7,757 nt of DNA from Planctomycetaceae bacterium (GTDB lineage: Bacteria; Planctomycetota; Phycisphaerae; Phycisphaerales; SM1A02), in contig NYVB01000159.1 in NCBI GenBank assembly GCA_002684315.1, positions 8,822 to 16,578 of the forward strand. The letters run 5' to 3'. The notes beneath the pieces were generated by a model, which saw only the letters and a program-made list of their open reading frames with translations, did not search any database and was not told where the DNA came from. Below, piece by piece: positions 1 through 5,780 of this stretch. The position numbers and the translations under genes are program-made. Each line of letters starts with the position of its first letter. Position 1 is the stretch's first letter.

Positions 1-461
1 ATGAGAACACGGTCGATCAGGTGGACCACGCCGTTTGAGGCATTCACGTCCGCGGTCTCAACCACTGACTTGTCAACCAGGAGTCGTCCGTTGAACGGGC
101 TGAGTTCAAGCGTCGTTCCTGCGAGGGTGACGACGGAATCCATTTCGACGAGATCTCTGGCTTCGAGCCGGCCGGGGACGACGTGGTGGGTGAGAATTCG
201 CTTGAGGGTGCCGCGGCCTGGTTCCTCGAGAAGTGCATTGACGGTCTTCGCATCGAGTCTGGCGAAGGCTTCGTCCGTGGGGGCGAAGACGGTGAATGGT
301 CCATCACCTGACAGGGCACCTGCGAGATCTGCGGCCTTGACCACTGAAACCAGCGTATCCAAGCGACCCGAGGAGCTTGCGAGCTCTGGAATGGTGTCTC
401 CAGCTTGGGCAAAGCCGATTGTCGTGGCAAGAAGGCCGATTGGGACGAGTGTTTTCAACAT
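1..461 (-). CDS. Secreted fasciclin (FAS1) domain protein, 3' end cut by window edge
   Basis: Read on the minus strand from an ATG at 461-459, the frame stays open for 153 codons to the window edge, so the C-terminus is missing. Residues 1-20 form a signal peptide: basic MLK start, hydrophobic core, and FAQA before a probable cleavage site. The rest is one FAS1 domain. The first conserved box is FTVFAPTDEAF (about residues 56-66), followed by a THHVVPGRL segment (91-99) and the second box NGVVHLIDRVL (143-153). Only a few residues of the domain are likely missing. FAS1 proteins are extracytoplasmic adhesion or matrix proteins; in bacteria the ligand of a single-domain member is usually unknown. 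The predicted export and the domain are clear, but the specific role is not. The ribosome binding site is weak (a GAGAG about 10 bases upstream). The gene is separated from the upstream ATPase gene by a terminator, so it probably has its own promoter in 462-560. Confidence 0.9.
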   Translation of the reverse strand, partial: MLKTLVPIGLLATTIGFAQAGDTIPELASSSGRLDTLVSVVKAADLAGALSGDGPFTVFAPTDEAFARLDAKTVNALLEEPGRGTLKRILTHHVVPGRLEARDLVEMDSVVTLAGTTLELSPFNGRLLVDKSVVETADVNASNGVVHLIDRVL

Positions 462-491
462 GGTTGGGACTCTCAAGTAAGGATTGGACGG

Positions 492-512
492 CATAACGTT
501 CATATCGTTCAT
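492..512 (-). repeat. Short tandem 9-mer in the FAS1 gene leader
   Basis: On the plus strand CATAACGTT (492-500) is followed directly by CATATCGTT (501-509) and a third partial CAT. The two full units differ at one base. They lie 31-50 bases upstream of the FAS1 start codon, in an AT-rich stretch next to a TATAAA on the minus strand (517-512) that could be a -10 element. I see no good -35 hexamer. The repeat could be a binding site for a regulator, or it could be chance. Confidence 0.3.
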
Positions 513-562
513 TTATACACATATCCCCTCTAAAAGGGTCTATGGAAACGTTCAAAACATCC

Positions 563-593
563 AAAAAAGACAAAACACCGATTTCTCGGTGTT
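563..593 (-). terminator. Rho-independent terminator of the P-type ATPase gene
   Basis: Read on the minus strand, an 8-bp perfect stem (AACACCGA paired with TCGGTGTT, plus-strand arms 574-581 and 586-593) closes a GAAA tetraloop. It is followed by TTGTC and then six T residues (568-563). It starts 24 bases beyond the ATPase stop codon. Stem, stable GNRA-type loop and U-run together are the standard intrinsic terminator layout. On the plus strand the next T-run begins 19 bases after the stem, so it is not obviously bidirectional. Confidence 0.9.
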
Positions 594-617
594 CTGAGGG
601 GGTTGATTGTTGTTTTT

Positions 618-2678
618 TTACCCTGCTTGGGCCGCTCGCTGCTCACGGGCCTTTCGCCGGGGCTTTGCCTTGCGGGAATCCTCTTCAGCAATTCGGCGTT
701 GTTCCTCCTCGGCGAAATCTTCACCGAAACGGACCAATCTCAGACTGTTGGCTATGACGAAGATGTAGGCAACCGCTTGATAGAACGGGGTCACATAGAT
801 ATCGATCTGCCCGGTCGCCGCAAGCGCCAGACCGATCAAGGCCAGAACCAGACTGGCGGCGATGTTCTGGCCGACGATTCCCTTTCCTCGCCGCGCAAGG
901 TCAAGCAGAAAGGGGATGTGTCTCAGGTCATCGTTCATCAAGGCCACACCTGCTGAGTTGGTGGCGATGTCAGAGCCGGTGAGGCCCATGGCGACACCGA
1001 CATCCGCCGAGGCGAGAATGGGGCCGTCATTGATGCCGTCCCCGACGACGAGCGTGCGATGGCCCTTTGAAATCAGATATTTCAATTCTTCGTGCTTCTC
1101 TTCAGGGAGGCACTCGGCTTCGATCGAGTCGACCCCGACGGTCTGACCCACTCGCTTGGCCACCGAGAGCCGGTCGCCGGTGAAGATGCAGATGCGTCTC
1201 ACACCTGATTCACGAAGATTGGCGACCACTTCGACTGCATTCGAGCGGAGGGCGTCCTCCAGTCCGACCGCACCAAGATAGGTCTTGCCGATCATCACAT
1301 GGACGCCCGACATCCCTTCGATCTTGCTTTCGACCTCCCGCAGGTTCGATTCGATTGCAGGATCCAGCTCGATCAGCCAGTCGGCACGGCCGGCATGAAT
1401 CACGCCTGCATCAGTCTCCGCCCTGACGCCTCTGCCGTGAATCTCGCTGTACGCGTTCAATTTCCTGGGTTCGATTCGAGCCTTGATGGCTGTTTCGAGA
1501 ATGCTCTTCGCCAGCGGGTGATTCGATGATTGCTCGGCATCGGCCGCCCCCTGCAGAAGGGCTGCGCCATCCACACCGTCGGCAGGTGCGAGCCGGCTGA
1601 CGGCGAACTTTCCTGTCGTCAGCGTTCCCGTCTTGTCCAGGACGACCGTGTCCACTCTGGCAGCGGATTCGAGCGTGCTGGTCTGCTTGATCATGATGCC
1701 GAGTCGAGCTGCGGAGGCGAATGCCGCCACCATGGCCGTCGGATAGGCGATCAGCAACGCACCGGGGCATGTCACCACCAGTACCGTGATCGCCCGTACT
1801 GCGGCTTCACTCTGTACCAATGGGTCGCTGCTCTTCGCGGTGAAGAACCAGACGAGCATGGCGACCATGAGAACGACCGGGACGTAGTACGCCGCCAGCT
1901 TCTCGATCAATTCCTGTCGTCGACCTTTCGATGATTCGGCTTCACGGATCAGCTGTTCGACCTTGCCGATCGTGGTCTCACCCGCGGTCGCCGTGACTTC
2001 GACGTCGATCTGGCCGGTGAGGTTGGTCGTCCCGGCGTAGACCTCTGTTCCCTTCAACGCTTCGACTGGAATCGCTTCACCGGTCAGAGAGGCCTGGTTG
2101 ATGTCCGTTCGACCGTCGGTGACGAGACCATCGACCGGAAGATTCTCTCCCGGACGGACCCTGACGATCGTTCCGGCCTTGACCTGGGACAGTGAAACTT
2201 CCTTTTCATTGCCTTGGGCATCGACAATTCTCGCCTGGTCGGGGGTCAGCTCGACGAGCTCGCGAATCGCCCTCTGAGCGCCCCATGCGGTGCGGGAGAG
2301 GACAAGTTCGGCCAACCACAGAAAGAACGCCAGAAATCCAGCGGCGAGGTATTCGCCAACGGCAATGGCAGCCAGAACGGCAAGGCTTGCCAGAGCATCA
2401 CTTGCCGGTTTTCCTGCAAGCAGTTCCTTGGCGGCGCCTCGTGCCAGCGGAATCACCAGAATGATGGCTCCAGCCGTGGCCGCGATGTCCGCGATCTGCT
2501 GTTCGAAACCAAAGGCGAATCGCCCCAGCCAGGCGACAAGCAGCAGGACACCTCCGAGAAGTGCGAAGAACAGTTGGCGTTCCAACCTCTGCGCACCCTG
2601 TTCATCCCAGGATCGCTCCTTGGTCTCGGTCTCTGTGCTTGCTTCAAGGTGAGGCGAAAGCATGTTGGTGTCGCTCAT
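618..2678 (-). CDS. Heavy-metal-type P-type ATPase (P1B family) with atypical CPG metal motif
   Basis: Membrane cation pump that couples ATP hydrolysis to metal transport; 686 residues from the chosen start. All catalytic parts are present: actuator loop TGE (199-201), phosphorylation site DKTGTLT with D348, the nucleotide-binding HP pair (H387-P388) typical of P1B pumps, and the hinge GDGINDGP (546-553). There is no N-terminal HMA or CxxC domain; the first membrane segment begins near residue 35. The TM6 motif is C304-P305-G306, where most family members have CPC. TM7 (about 603-623) lacks the lysine, and TM8 (about 627-648) lacks the acidic residue, that I recall from Zn/Cd exporters such as ZntA; the copper-pump YN and MxxSS signatures are also absent. 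The substrate therefore cannot be named. The C-terminus is a charged, basic tail (650-686). I chose the ATG at 2678 because a GGAG lies 9 bases upstream; an in-frame TTG at 2693 overlaps that site and is less likely. No metal regulator or chaperone is adjacent. Confidence 0.95.
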   Translation of the reverse strand: MSDTNMLSPHLEASTETETKERSWDEQGAQRLERQLFFALLGGVLLLVAWLGRFAFGFEQQIADIAATAGAIILVIPLARGAAKELLAGKPASDALASLAVLAAIAVGEYLAAGFLAFFLWLAELVLSRTAWGAQRAIRELVELTPDQARIVDAQGNEKEVSLSQVKAGTIVRVRPGENLPVDGLVTDGRTDINQASLTGEAIPVEALKGTEVYAGTTNLTGQIDVEVTATAGETTIGKVEQLIREAESSKGRRQELIEKLAAYYVPVVLMVAMLVWFFTAKSSDPLVQSEAAVRAITVLVVTCPGALLIAYPTAMVAAFASAARLGIMIKQTSTLESAARVDTVVLDKTGTLTTGKFAVSRLAPADGVDGAALLQGAADAEQSSNHPLAKSILETAIKARIEPRKLNAYSEIHGRGVRAETDAGVIHAGRADWLIELDPAIESNLREVESKIEGMSGVHVMIGKTYLGAVGLEDALRSNAVEVVANLRESGVRRICIFTGDRLSVAKRVGQTVGVDSIEAECLPEEKHEELKYLISKGHRTLVVGDGINDGPILASADVGVAMGLTGSDIATNSAGVALMNDDLRHIPFLLDLARRGKGIVGQNIAASLVLALIGLALAATGQIDIYVTPFYQAVAYIFVIANSLRLVRFGEDFAEEEQRRIAEEDSRKAKPRRKAREQRAAQAG

Positions 2679-2687
2679 GCGCCAGGG

Positions 2688-2691
2688 CTCC
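2688..2691 (-). promoter_or_regulatory. Ribosome binding site deciding the ATPase start
   Basis: On the minus strand GGAG lies 9 bases before the ATG at 2678. It overlaps the alternative in-frame TTG at 2693, which has no comparable site of its own, so the ATG is preferred. Confidence 0.6.
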
Positions 2692-2708
2692 AATGGTGGC
2701 TGCTGTGA

Positions 2709-2726
2709 CGACCGTGAATACGGTCG
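2709..2726. promoter_or_regulatory. Perfect 7-4-7 dyad, candidate operator in the divergent intergenic region
   Basis: CGACCGT (2709-2715), spacer GAAT, then ACGGTCG (2720-2726) form a perfect inverted repeat. It lies 31 bases upstream of the ATPase start codon and 137 bases upstream of the gpsA start, inside the 184-base intergenic region 2679-2862. The position favours a role in ATPase expression, either as a protein-binding operator or as an mRNA leader hairpin. I find no strong -10/-35 pair on either strand here, so the promoters are not assigned. Confidence 0.45.
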
Positions 2727-2847
2727 AATGGATTCTTTGAGATGATACCCCGTCAGATCTCCTTCTGGCGGCGCGGATCGACCTCAAACGGTACGCTTCC
2801 AAGAGGAAATGGTTCGCAGGTCCCGACAGGAGGATCCTCGTCCTCTT

Positions 2848-2853
2848 CAGGAG
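2848..2853 (+). promoter_or_regulatory. Ribosome binding site of gpsA
   Basis: CAGGAG ends 9 bases before the ATG at 2863 and decides the start. A longer frame opens upstream at 2809 but would add 18 non-conserved residues ahead of the nucleotide-binding fold. The core AGGA (2849-2852) can pair with TCCT (2841-2844) across a 4-base loop. A second, stronger Shine-Dalgarno-like AGGAGG (2828-2833) has no start codon at a useful distance. Confidence 0.6.
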
Positions 2854-2862
2854 CGCACAGAC

Positions 2863-3885
2863 ATGGAGATGGAAATGAATTCCAAATCACGAGTTGTCGT
2901 CGTTGGTGACGGTCAAATGGGTTTGGTGATGGCCGATGGCCTGGCGCATGGGGGGCATGACACCGTGGTCTGGGGACCCTTCGAAGAGCATTCGAACGAG
3001 CTGGCCGCATCTCGCCGCTCCAAGCGGCTCCCTGGATTCGTGCTCGACGAGGCGATTCAGGTCATGGCTGACCCTGCGGAAGCTCTCGCTGGTGCGGATC
3101 TCGTGGTCTGTGCCATTCCTTGTCAGTTCATTCGCCCCGTCTTCAAGAGACTGGCGCCCTTCATCAAGGGGGGACCGACGCTGGTCAGTGTGGCCAAGGG
3201 ACTTGAGATCGGAACATTGCTCCGTCCCACCGAAATTCTGACCGAACAGCTGGCGTCCGGCGATTCGGCCACGGTCTGCCTTTCGGGGCCCACGATCGCA
3301 ACGGAACTGATGCAACACAAGGTCGCCACGATGGTTGCCTCCAGTGACTCACTTGAAGCTGCTCGATTGGTCCAGTCCGTCTTCAGCACCTCCTGGCTCC
3401 GGATCTACACGAACACCGATCTCGTCGGTGTTGAATTCGCGGGCGCGGTCAAGAATGTCGTCGCCATTGCTGCAGGAATCATCGACGGTCTGGAAGAGGG
3501 ATTCAATGCGAAGAGTGCCTTGCTTGCCCGAGGCCTGGCTGAAATCGTTCGTCTGGGTCAGGCGCTTGGCGCCCAGGCCGAGACCTTCTTCGGCATCGCG
3601 GGAGTGGGTGATCTTGCCACGACCTGTTTCAGTCCTGAAGGACGCAATCGAAGCTGTGGCGAGGCCATCGGCCGTGGCATGCCCCTCAGGCAGTACCTTG
3701 AGGAGAGTCAGTGCGTCGTCGAAGGTGTCGCTTCGACGGAATCCATCATGTCGCTGGCGCGAAAACTCCGGGTCGATGTCCCGATCCTCTCAGCGGTCGA
3801 GGCCGTGATCAGCGAGGAACGATCACCCCGTGAAGCGATCGCGTCGCTTCTTTCACGCGAACTTGGTGATGAAAAGGTCGGCTGA
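2863..3885 (+). CDS. gpsA: Glycerol-3-phosphate dehydrogenase [NAD(P)+]
   Basis: Soluble cytoplasmic enzyme that reduces dihydroxyacetone phosphate to sn-glycerol 3-phosphate, the backbone precursor of phospholipids. The protein is 340 residues, normal for the family. The N-terminal Rossmann fold carries GDGQMG (15-20). SVAKGLE with K112 and LSGPTIATEL (140-149) follow. The C-terminal helical domain has the catalytic lysine K197 in GAVKN, the FNAKSALLARGLAEI segment (K217), GVGDL with D250, and the substrate-phosphate motif GRNRS (R261, N262, R263). VEGVAST near 287 matches the conserved C-terminal block. Small departures from the consensus are the aspartate in GDG (usually GAG) and T-I-A-T-E in place of S-F-A-x-E. 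Three in-frame ATGs (2863, 2869, 2875) lie close together; the first has the best-spaced ribosome site. It is the only plus-strand gene here, convergent with ptsH 22 bases downstream and divergent from the ATPase, so it is probably a single-gene transcript. Confidence 0.95.
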   Translation: MEMEMNSKSRVVVVGDGQMGLVMADGLAHGGHDTVVWGPFEEHSNELAASRRSKRLPGFVLDEAIQVMADPAEALAGADLVVCAIPCQFIRPVFKRLAPFIKGGPTLVSVAKGLEIGTLLRPTEILTEQLASGDSATVCLSGPTIATELMQHKVATMVASSDSLEAARLVQSVFSTSWLRIYTNTDLVGVEFAGAVKNVVAIAAGIIDGLEEGFNAKSALLARGLAEIVRLGQALGAQAETFFGIAGVGDLATTCFSPEGRNRSCGEAIGRGMPLRQYLEESQCVVEGVASTESIMSLARKLRVDVPILSAVEAVISEERSPREAIASLLSRELGDEKVG

Positions 3886-3907
3886 CCGGCCTGTTCAACC
3901 ACAAGGG

Positions 3908-4183
3908 TCATTCGTCCTCGTCGAACTTGTCGTTCACCAGCGACTTGAGGGCCTCGAGCGCCTCCGCGGCATCATCGCCCTCGGCGGTGAGTTCGAGCTT
4001 GGTTCCCATCGTGCCGGCAAGCATGAGCATCTGCATGATGGACTTGCCATCAACCACATCCTCCGAGTCCACTCGCCTGACACTGATCTTGGCGGTGTAT
4101 TCGCTCGCCTTTTCGGCAAAGCTCATCGCTGGTCTGGCGTGCAAACCCAGCTTGTTCAGAATCTTGACGGTGCACCGTTCCAA
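3908..4183 (-). CDS. ptsH: Phosphocarrier protein HPr
   Basis: Small cytoplasmic phosphocarrier of the PTS. It takes phosphate from EI on its histidine and passes it to EIIA proteins. I chose the TTG at 4183-4181 as start because a full AGGAGG lies 6 bases upstream. This gives 91 residues, the usual HPr size, and puts the active-site histidine exactly at position 15 (LGLHARP, with R17), as in well-studied HPr proteins. The longer frame begins with GTG at 4225, has only a poor ribosome site and adds 14 unrelated residues. The regulatory serine region is also present: DGKSIMQML with S48, corresponding to Ser46 of Gram-positive HPr, so control by an HPr kinase is possible although none is in the window. 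The C-terminus is acidic. It is the last gene of the minus-strand operon, 80 bases after ptsN and convergent with gpsA. Confidence 0.95.
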   Translation of the reverse strand: MERCTVKILNKLGLHARPAMSFAEKASEYTAKISVRRVDSEDVVDGKSIMQMLMLAGTMGTKLELTAEGDDAAEALEALKSLVNDKFDEDE

Positions 4184-4189
4184 CGGAGT

Positions 4190-4195
4190 CCTCCT
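4190..4195 (-). promoter_or_regulatory. Ribosome binding site deciding the TTG start of ptsH
   Basis: A perfect AGGAGG on the minus strand, 6 bases ahead of TTG 4183. It falls inside the longer GTG-started frame, so the two starts are mutually informative. The match of the resulting numbering to H15 supports the TTG. Confidence 0.8.
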
Positions 4196-4231
4196 GGAAC
4201 ACGAAGTGGAGTTTGAACTGGCCACGACAGT

Positions 4232-4251
4232 GGACTCGCTTCCTCGAGTCC
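4232..4251 (-). other. Intercistronic hairpin between ptsN and ptsH
   Basis: GGACTCG (4232-4238) and CGAGTCC (4245-4251) form a perfect 7-bp stem with a 6-base loop, inside the 80-base gap between the ptsN stop and the ptsH start. No U-run follows on the minus strand, so it is not a standard terminator. It could set differential expression of the two genes by stabilising or processing the mRNA, or weakly attenuate it. Confidence 0.45.
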
Positions 4252-4263
4252 GTCGGGGCGGCT

Positions 4264-4737
4264 TCAGCGAATCTGCGAATTGTCCGCTTCTTCAAGAAGT
4301 GTCAGAACCTCTTCGACGCTTTCAGCCTGCCTGAGGAACTTTCGAAACTGATCCTGGGAAAGGTTTCCGAAGATGGCTTCCATGGCATCGAGGTGCTCTT
4401 CGGGGCGATCTTCCGGACTGAGCAGCAGGAACAACGAGTAGACGGGCTGCTTGTCGAGGGCGTTGAACTCGATCCCTTCCTTGGAGATTCCGACGGCCAC
4501 GGTGATCTTCTCGATCTTCGGGCTCTTGACGTGGGGGACGGCGACTCCGTTTCCGAAACCCGTCGACCCTTTTCGTTCCCGGCTCATCACGGCTTTGGTG
4601 AATTCGTCCTGCTGTTCGGTGGAAATGGCCTCTGCTTCAACCAGGGCCTGAATCATCTCACGGACGGCGTCTTCACGTTTGTCTGCCTTAAGGCTTGGAA
4701 TGATGGCGTCTTCAATGACTATTTCGCGGAGTTTCAT
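4264..4737 (-). CDS. ptsN: PTS EIIA component of the fructose/nitrogen-regulatory (PtsN-like) type
   Basis: Single-domain EIIA protein of 157 residues, the usual size of PtsN. It accepts phosphate from an HPr-type carrier on a histidine; stand-alone members usually regulate transport or metabolism rather than import sugar. The active site is in GSTGFGNGVAVPHVKSP, with the phospho-accepting H69 and the flanking V-P-H-V-K pattern typical of the family (I-P-H-G in many members). The N-terminal KLREIVIEDAIIPSLKA and C-terminal LSPEDRPEEHLDAMEAI segments also match. No EIIB or EIIC partner is adjacent. The ATG at 4737 has AGGA 8 bases upstream. A 143-base gap separates it from the DUF502 gene, long enough for an internal promoter, but I see no clear hexamers there. 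The link to HPr just downstream suggests that the two proteins are made together and work in one relay. The PtsN name is by resemblance; a fructose-type EIIA cannot be excluded. Confidence 0.9.
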   Translation of the reverse strand: MKLREIVIEDAIIPSLKADKREDAVREMIQALVEAEAISTEQQDEFTKAVMSRERKGSTGFGNGVAVPHVKSPKIEKITVAVGISKEGIEFNALDKQPVYSLFLLLSPEDRPEEHLDAMEAIFGNLSQDQFRKFLRQAESVEEVLTLLEEADNSQIR

Positions 4738-4880
4738 GCGTGTATTCCTGGTGCTTCTGGACAGATTCTGAACGTGGGGGAGAAAGGGCGAGGCTTCGAG
4801 TCAGTGTAGACCTTATCGTCCGATTCAGTCTTCGAACTGTCACACTAACTGAGGAAGGGTGCAGGTCGTGGCCTCCTGAA

Positions 4881-5747
4881 TCACTCCGGGAGTGCATTGG
4901 GCGCATCATCTTCGTTCGATTTCATCGACGGAGGAATGGTTTCCCTGTCCGGGATCAGCACGCCTCCGGTGATCGTGAAACGAAGTGCTTCATCGATCGA
5001 GATCGGAATCTCCACCACCTCATCCAGAGTGACGCTGATGGTGTAACCCGTGAAAGGGGTCGGGGAACTTGGAATGAACACTGTGATTCCCGGCTCCCTG
5101 GCGTTCGAGTCCATCTGATTCTGAACCGATTTCATCGGAGTCCCCGTGACGAGTCCGATCGACCAGATGCCCTTTCGAGGGTACTGAACCAGAACCACTC
5201 GATTGAACTTGATCGGCTTTTCGTCACTGAGAATGAAGTCCACGACCTGCTTCACGTAGGGGTAGACCTGCTTGACCACCGGAATGGTCGTCAGCAGCCG
5301 TTCGATCTTCGAATACAGACTTCTTCCCAGCAGGCCACCAAGCAACCGGCCTGCGAAGTAGACCGAAAGGATCGCCACGAACAACCCGATGAAATTCATG
5401 TACCAGCGTTCGTTCCACCATTCCAGAATTCGCTGATCCCGCAAATAGGATCTGGCCTCGTTCTGTGCGGTCTTCGAACGGTCGGCCTCCCGGCGACGCT
5501 CGGTTTCGCGTTCGACCGCGGCGTCCGAGGGTTCGAAGGTCTTTTCCAACATCTCGACATGCGGCGTCGCCTTGTTGATCACGAATCTGATGCCGCCGTT
5601 GATCGGTTGCGCGATGCCGCCATCGATGAATTCATAGGCTTTGACGAGGATCCAGAGTGTCAGCACCGTCGGCAGAAGAACGACCAGTCCCTTGACGAAG
5701 AAACGCCTGAAATCACTTCGAAATGTCCTTGGTTCGACTCGAGCCAT
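4881..5747 (-). CDS. DUF502 family inner-membrane protein
   Basis: Integral membrane protein of 288 residues belonging to the DUF502 family, whose biochemical role is not established. Two membrane segments are visible, about 16-36 (VKGLVVLLPTVLTLWILV) and 116-139 (YMNFIGLFVAILSVYFAGRL). The conserved family core follows: LYSKIERLLTTIPVVKQVY (144-162), VKQVVDF (165-171), VVLVQYPRKGIWSIGLVTG (184-202), VFIPSSPTPFTGY (223-235) and the end block SIDEALRFTITGGVLIP (250-266). Between the two membrane segments lies a highly charged, probably helical stretch (about 65-112, rich in E, R and D) that makes this protein longer than the roughly 200-220 residues I recall for typical members. The ATG at 5747 has AGGA 7 bases upstream. 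It follows the peptidase gene by 33 bases on the same strand, so it is cotranscribed. I infer an envelope role from the membrane segments and the exported neighbour. Confidence 0.9.
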   Translation of the reverse strand: MARVEPRTFRSDFRRFFVKGLVVLLPTVLTLWILVKAYEFIDGGIAQPINGGIRFVINKATPHVEMLEKTFEPSDAAVERETERRREADRSKTAQNEARSYLRDQRILEWWNERWYMNFIGLFVAILSVYFAGRLLGGLLGRSLYSKIERLLTTIPVVKQVYPYVKQVVDFILSDEKPIKFNRVVLVQYPRKGIWSIGLVTGTPMKSVQNQMDSNAREPGITVFIPSSPTPFTGYTISVTLDEVVEIPISIDEALRFTITGGVLIPDRETIPPSMKSNEDDAPNALPE

Positions 5748-5780
5748 GAGTCAATCCTATACCAACAGGTACTGCTTCGC

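Noticed and set aside
1..480. 159-codon open frame on the plus strand at the left edge
   Set aside because: Serine- and arginine-rich antisense reading of the FAS1 gene, whose minus-strand frame shows a signal peptide and both FAS1 boxes.
2214..2708. 164-codon open frame on the plus strand
   Set aside because: Antisense to the N-terminal membrane region of the P-type ATPase; composition and lack of motifs fit a shadow frame.
3876..3887. GGTC-GGCT-GACC hairpin at the gpsA stop
   Set aside because: The stem is only 4 bp with no following T-run; too weak to call a terminator.
4882..4894. CACTCC-G-GGAGTG inverted repeat
   Set aside because: It lies in the last codons of the DUF502 gene, the loop would be too short, and there is no U-run, so it is not a convincing terminator.
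4712..4909. Minus-strand small frame spanning the DUF502-ptsN gap, with an AGGAGG at 4872-4877
   Set aside because: The AGGAGG is not followed by ATG, GTG or TTG at useful spacing, and the translated peptide overlaps both neighbours and looks non-coding.
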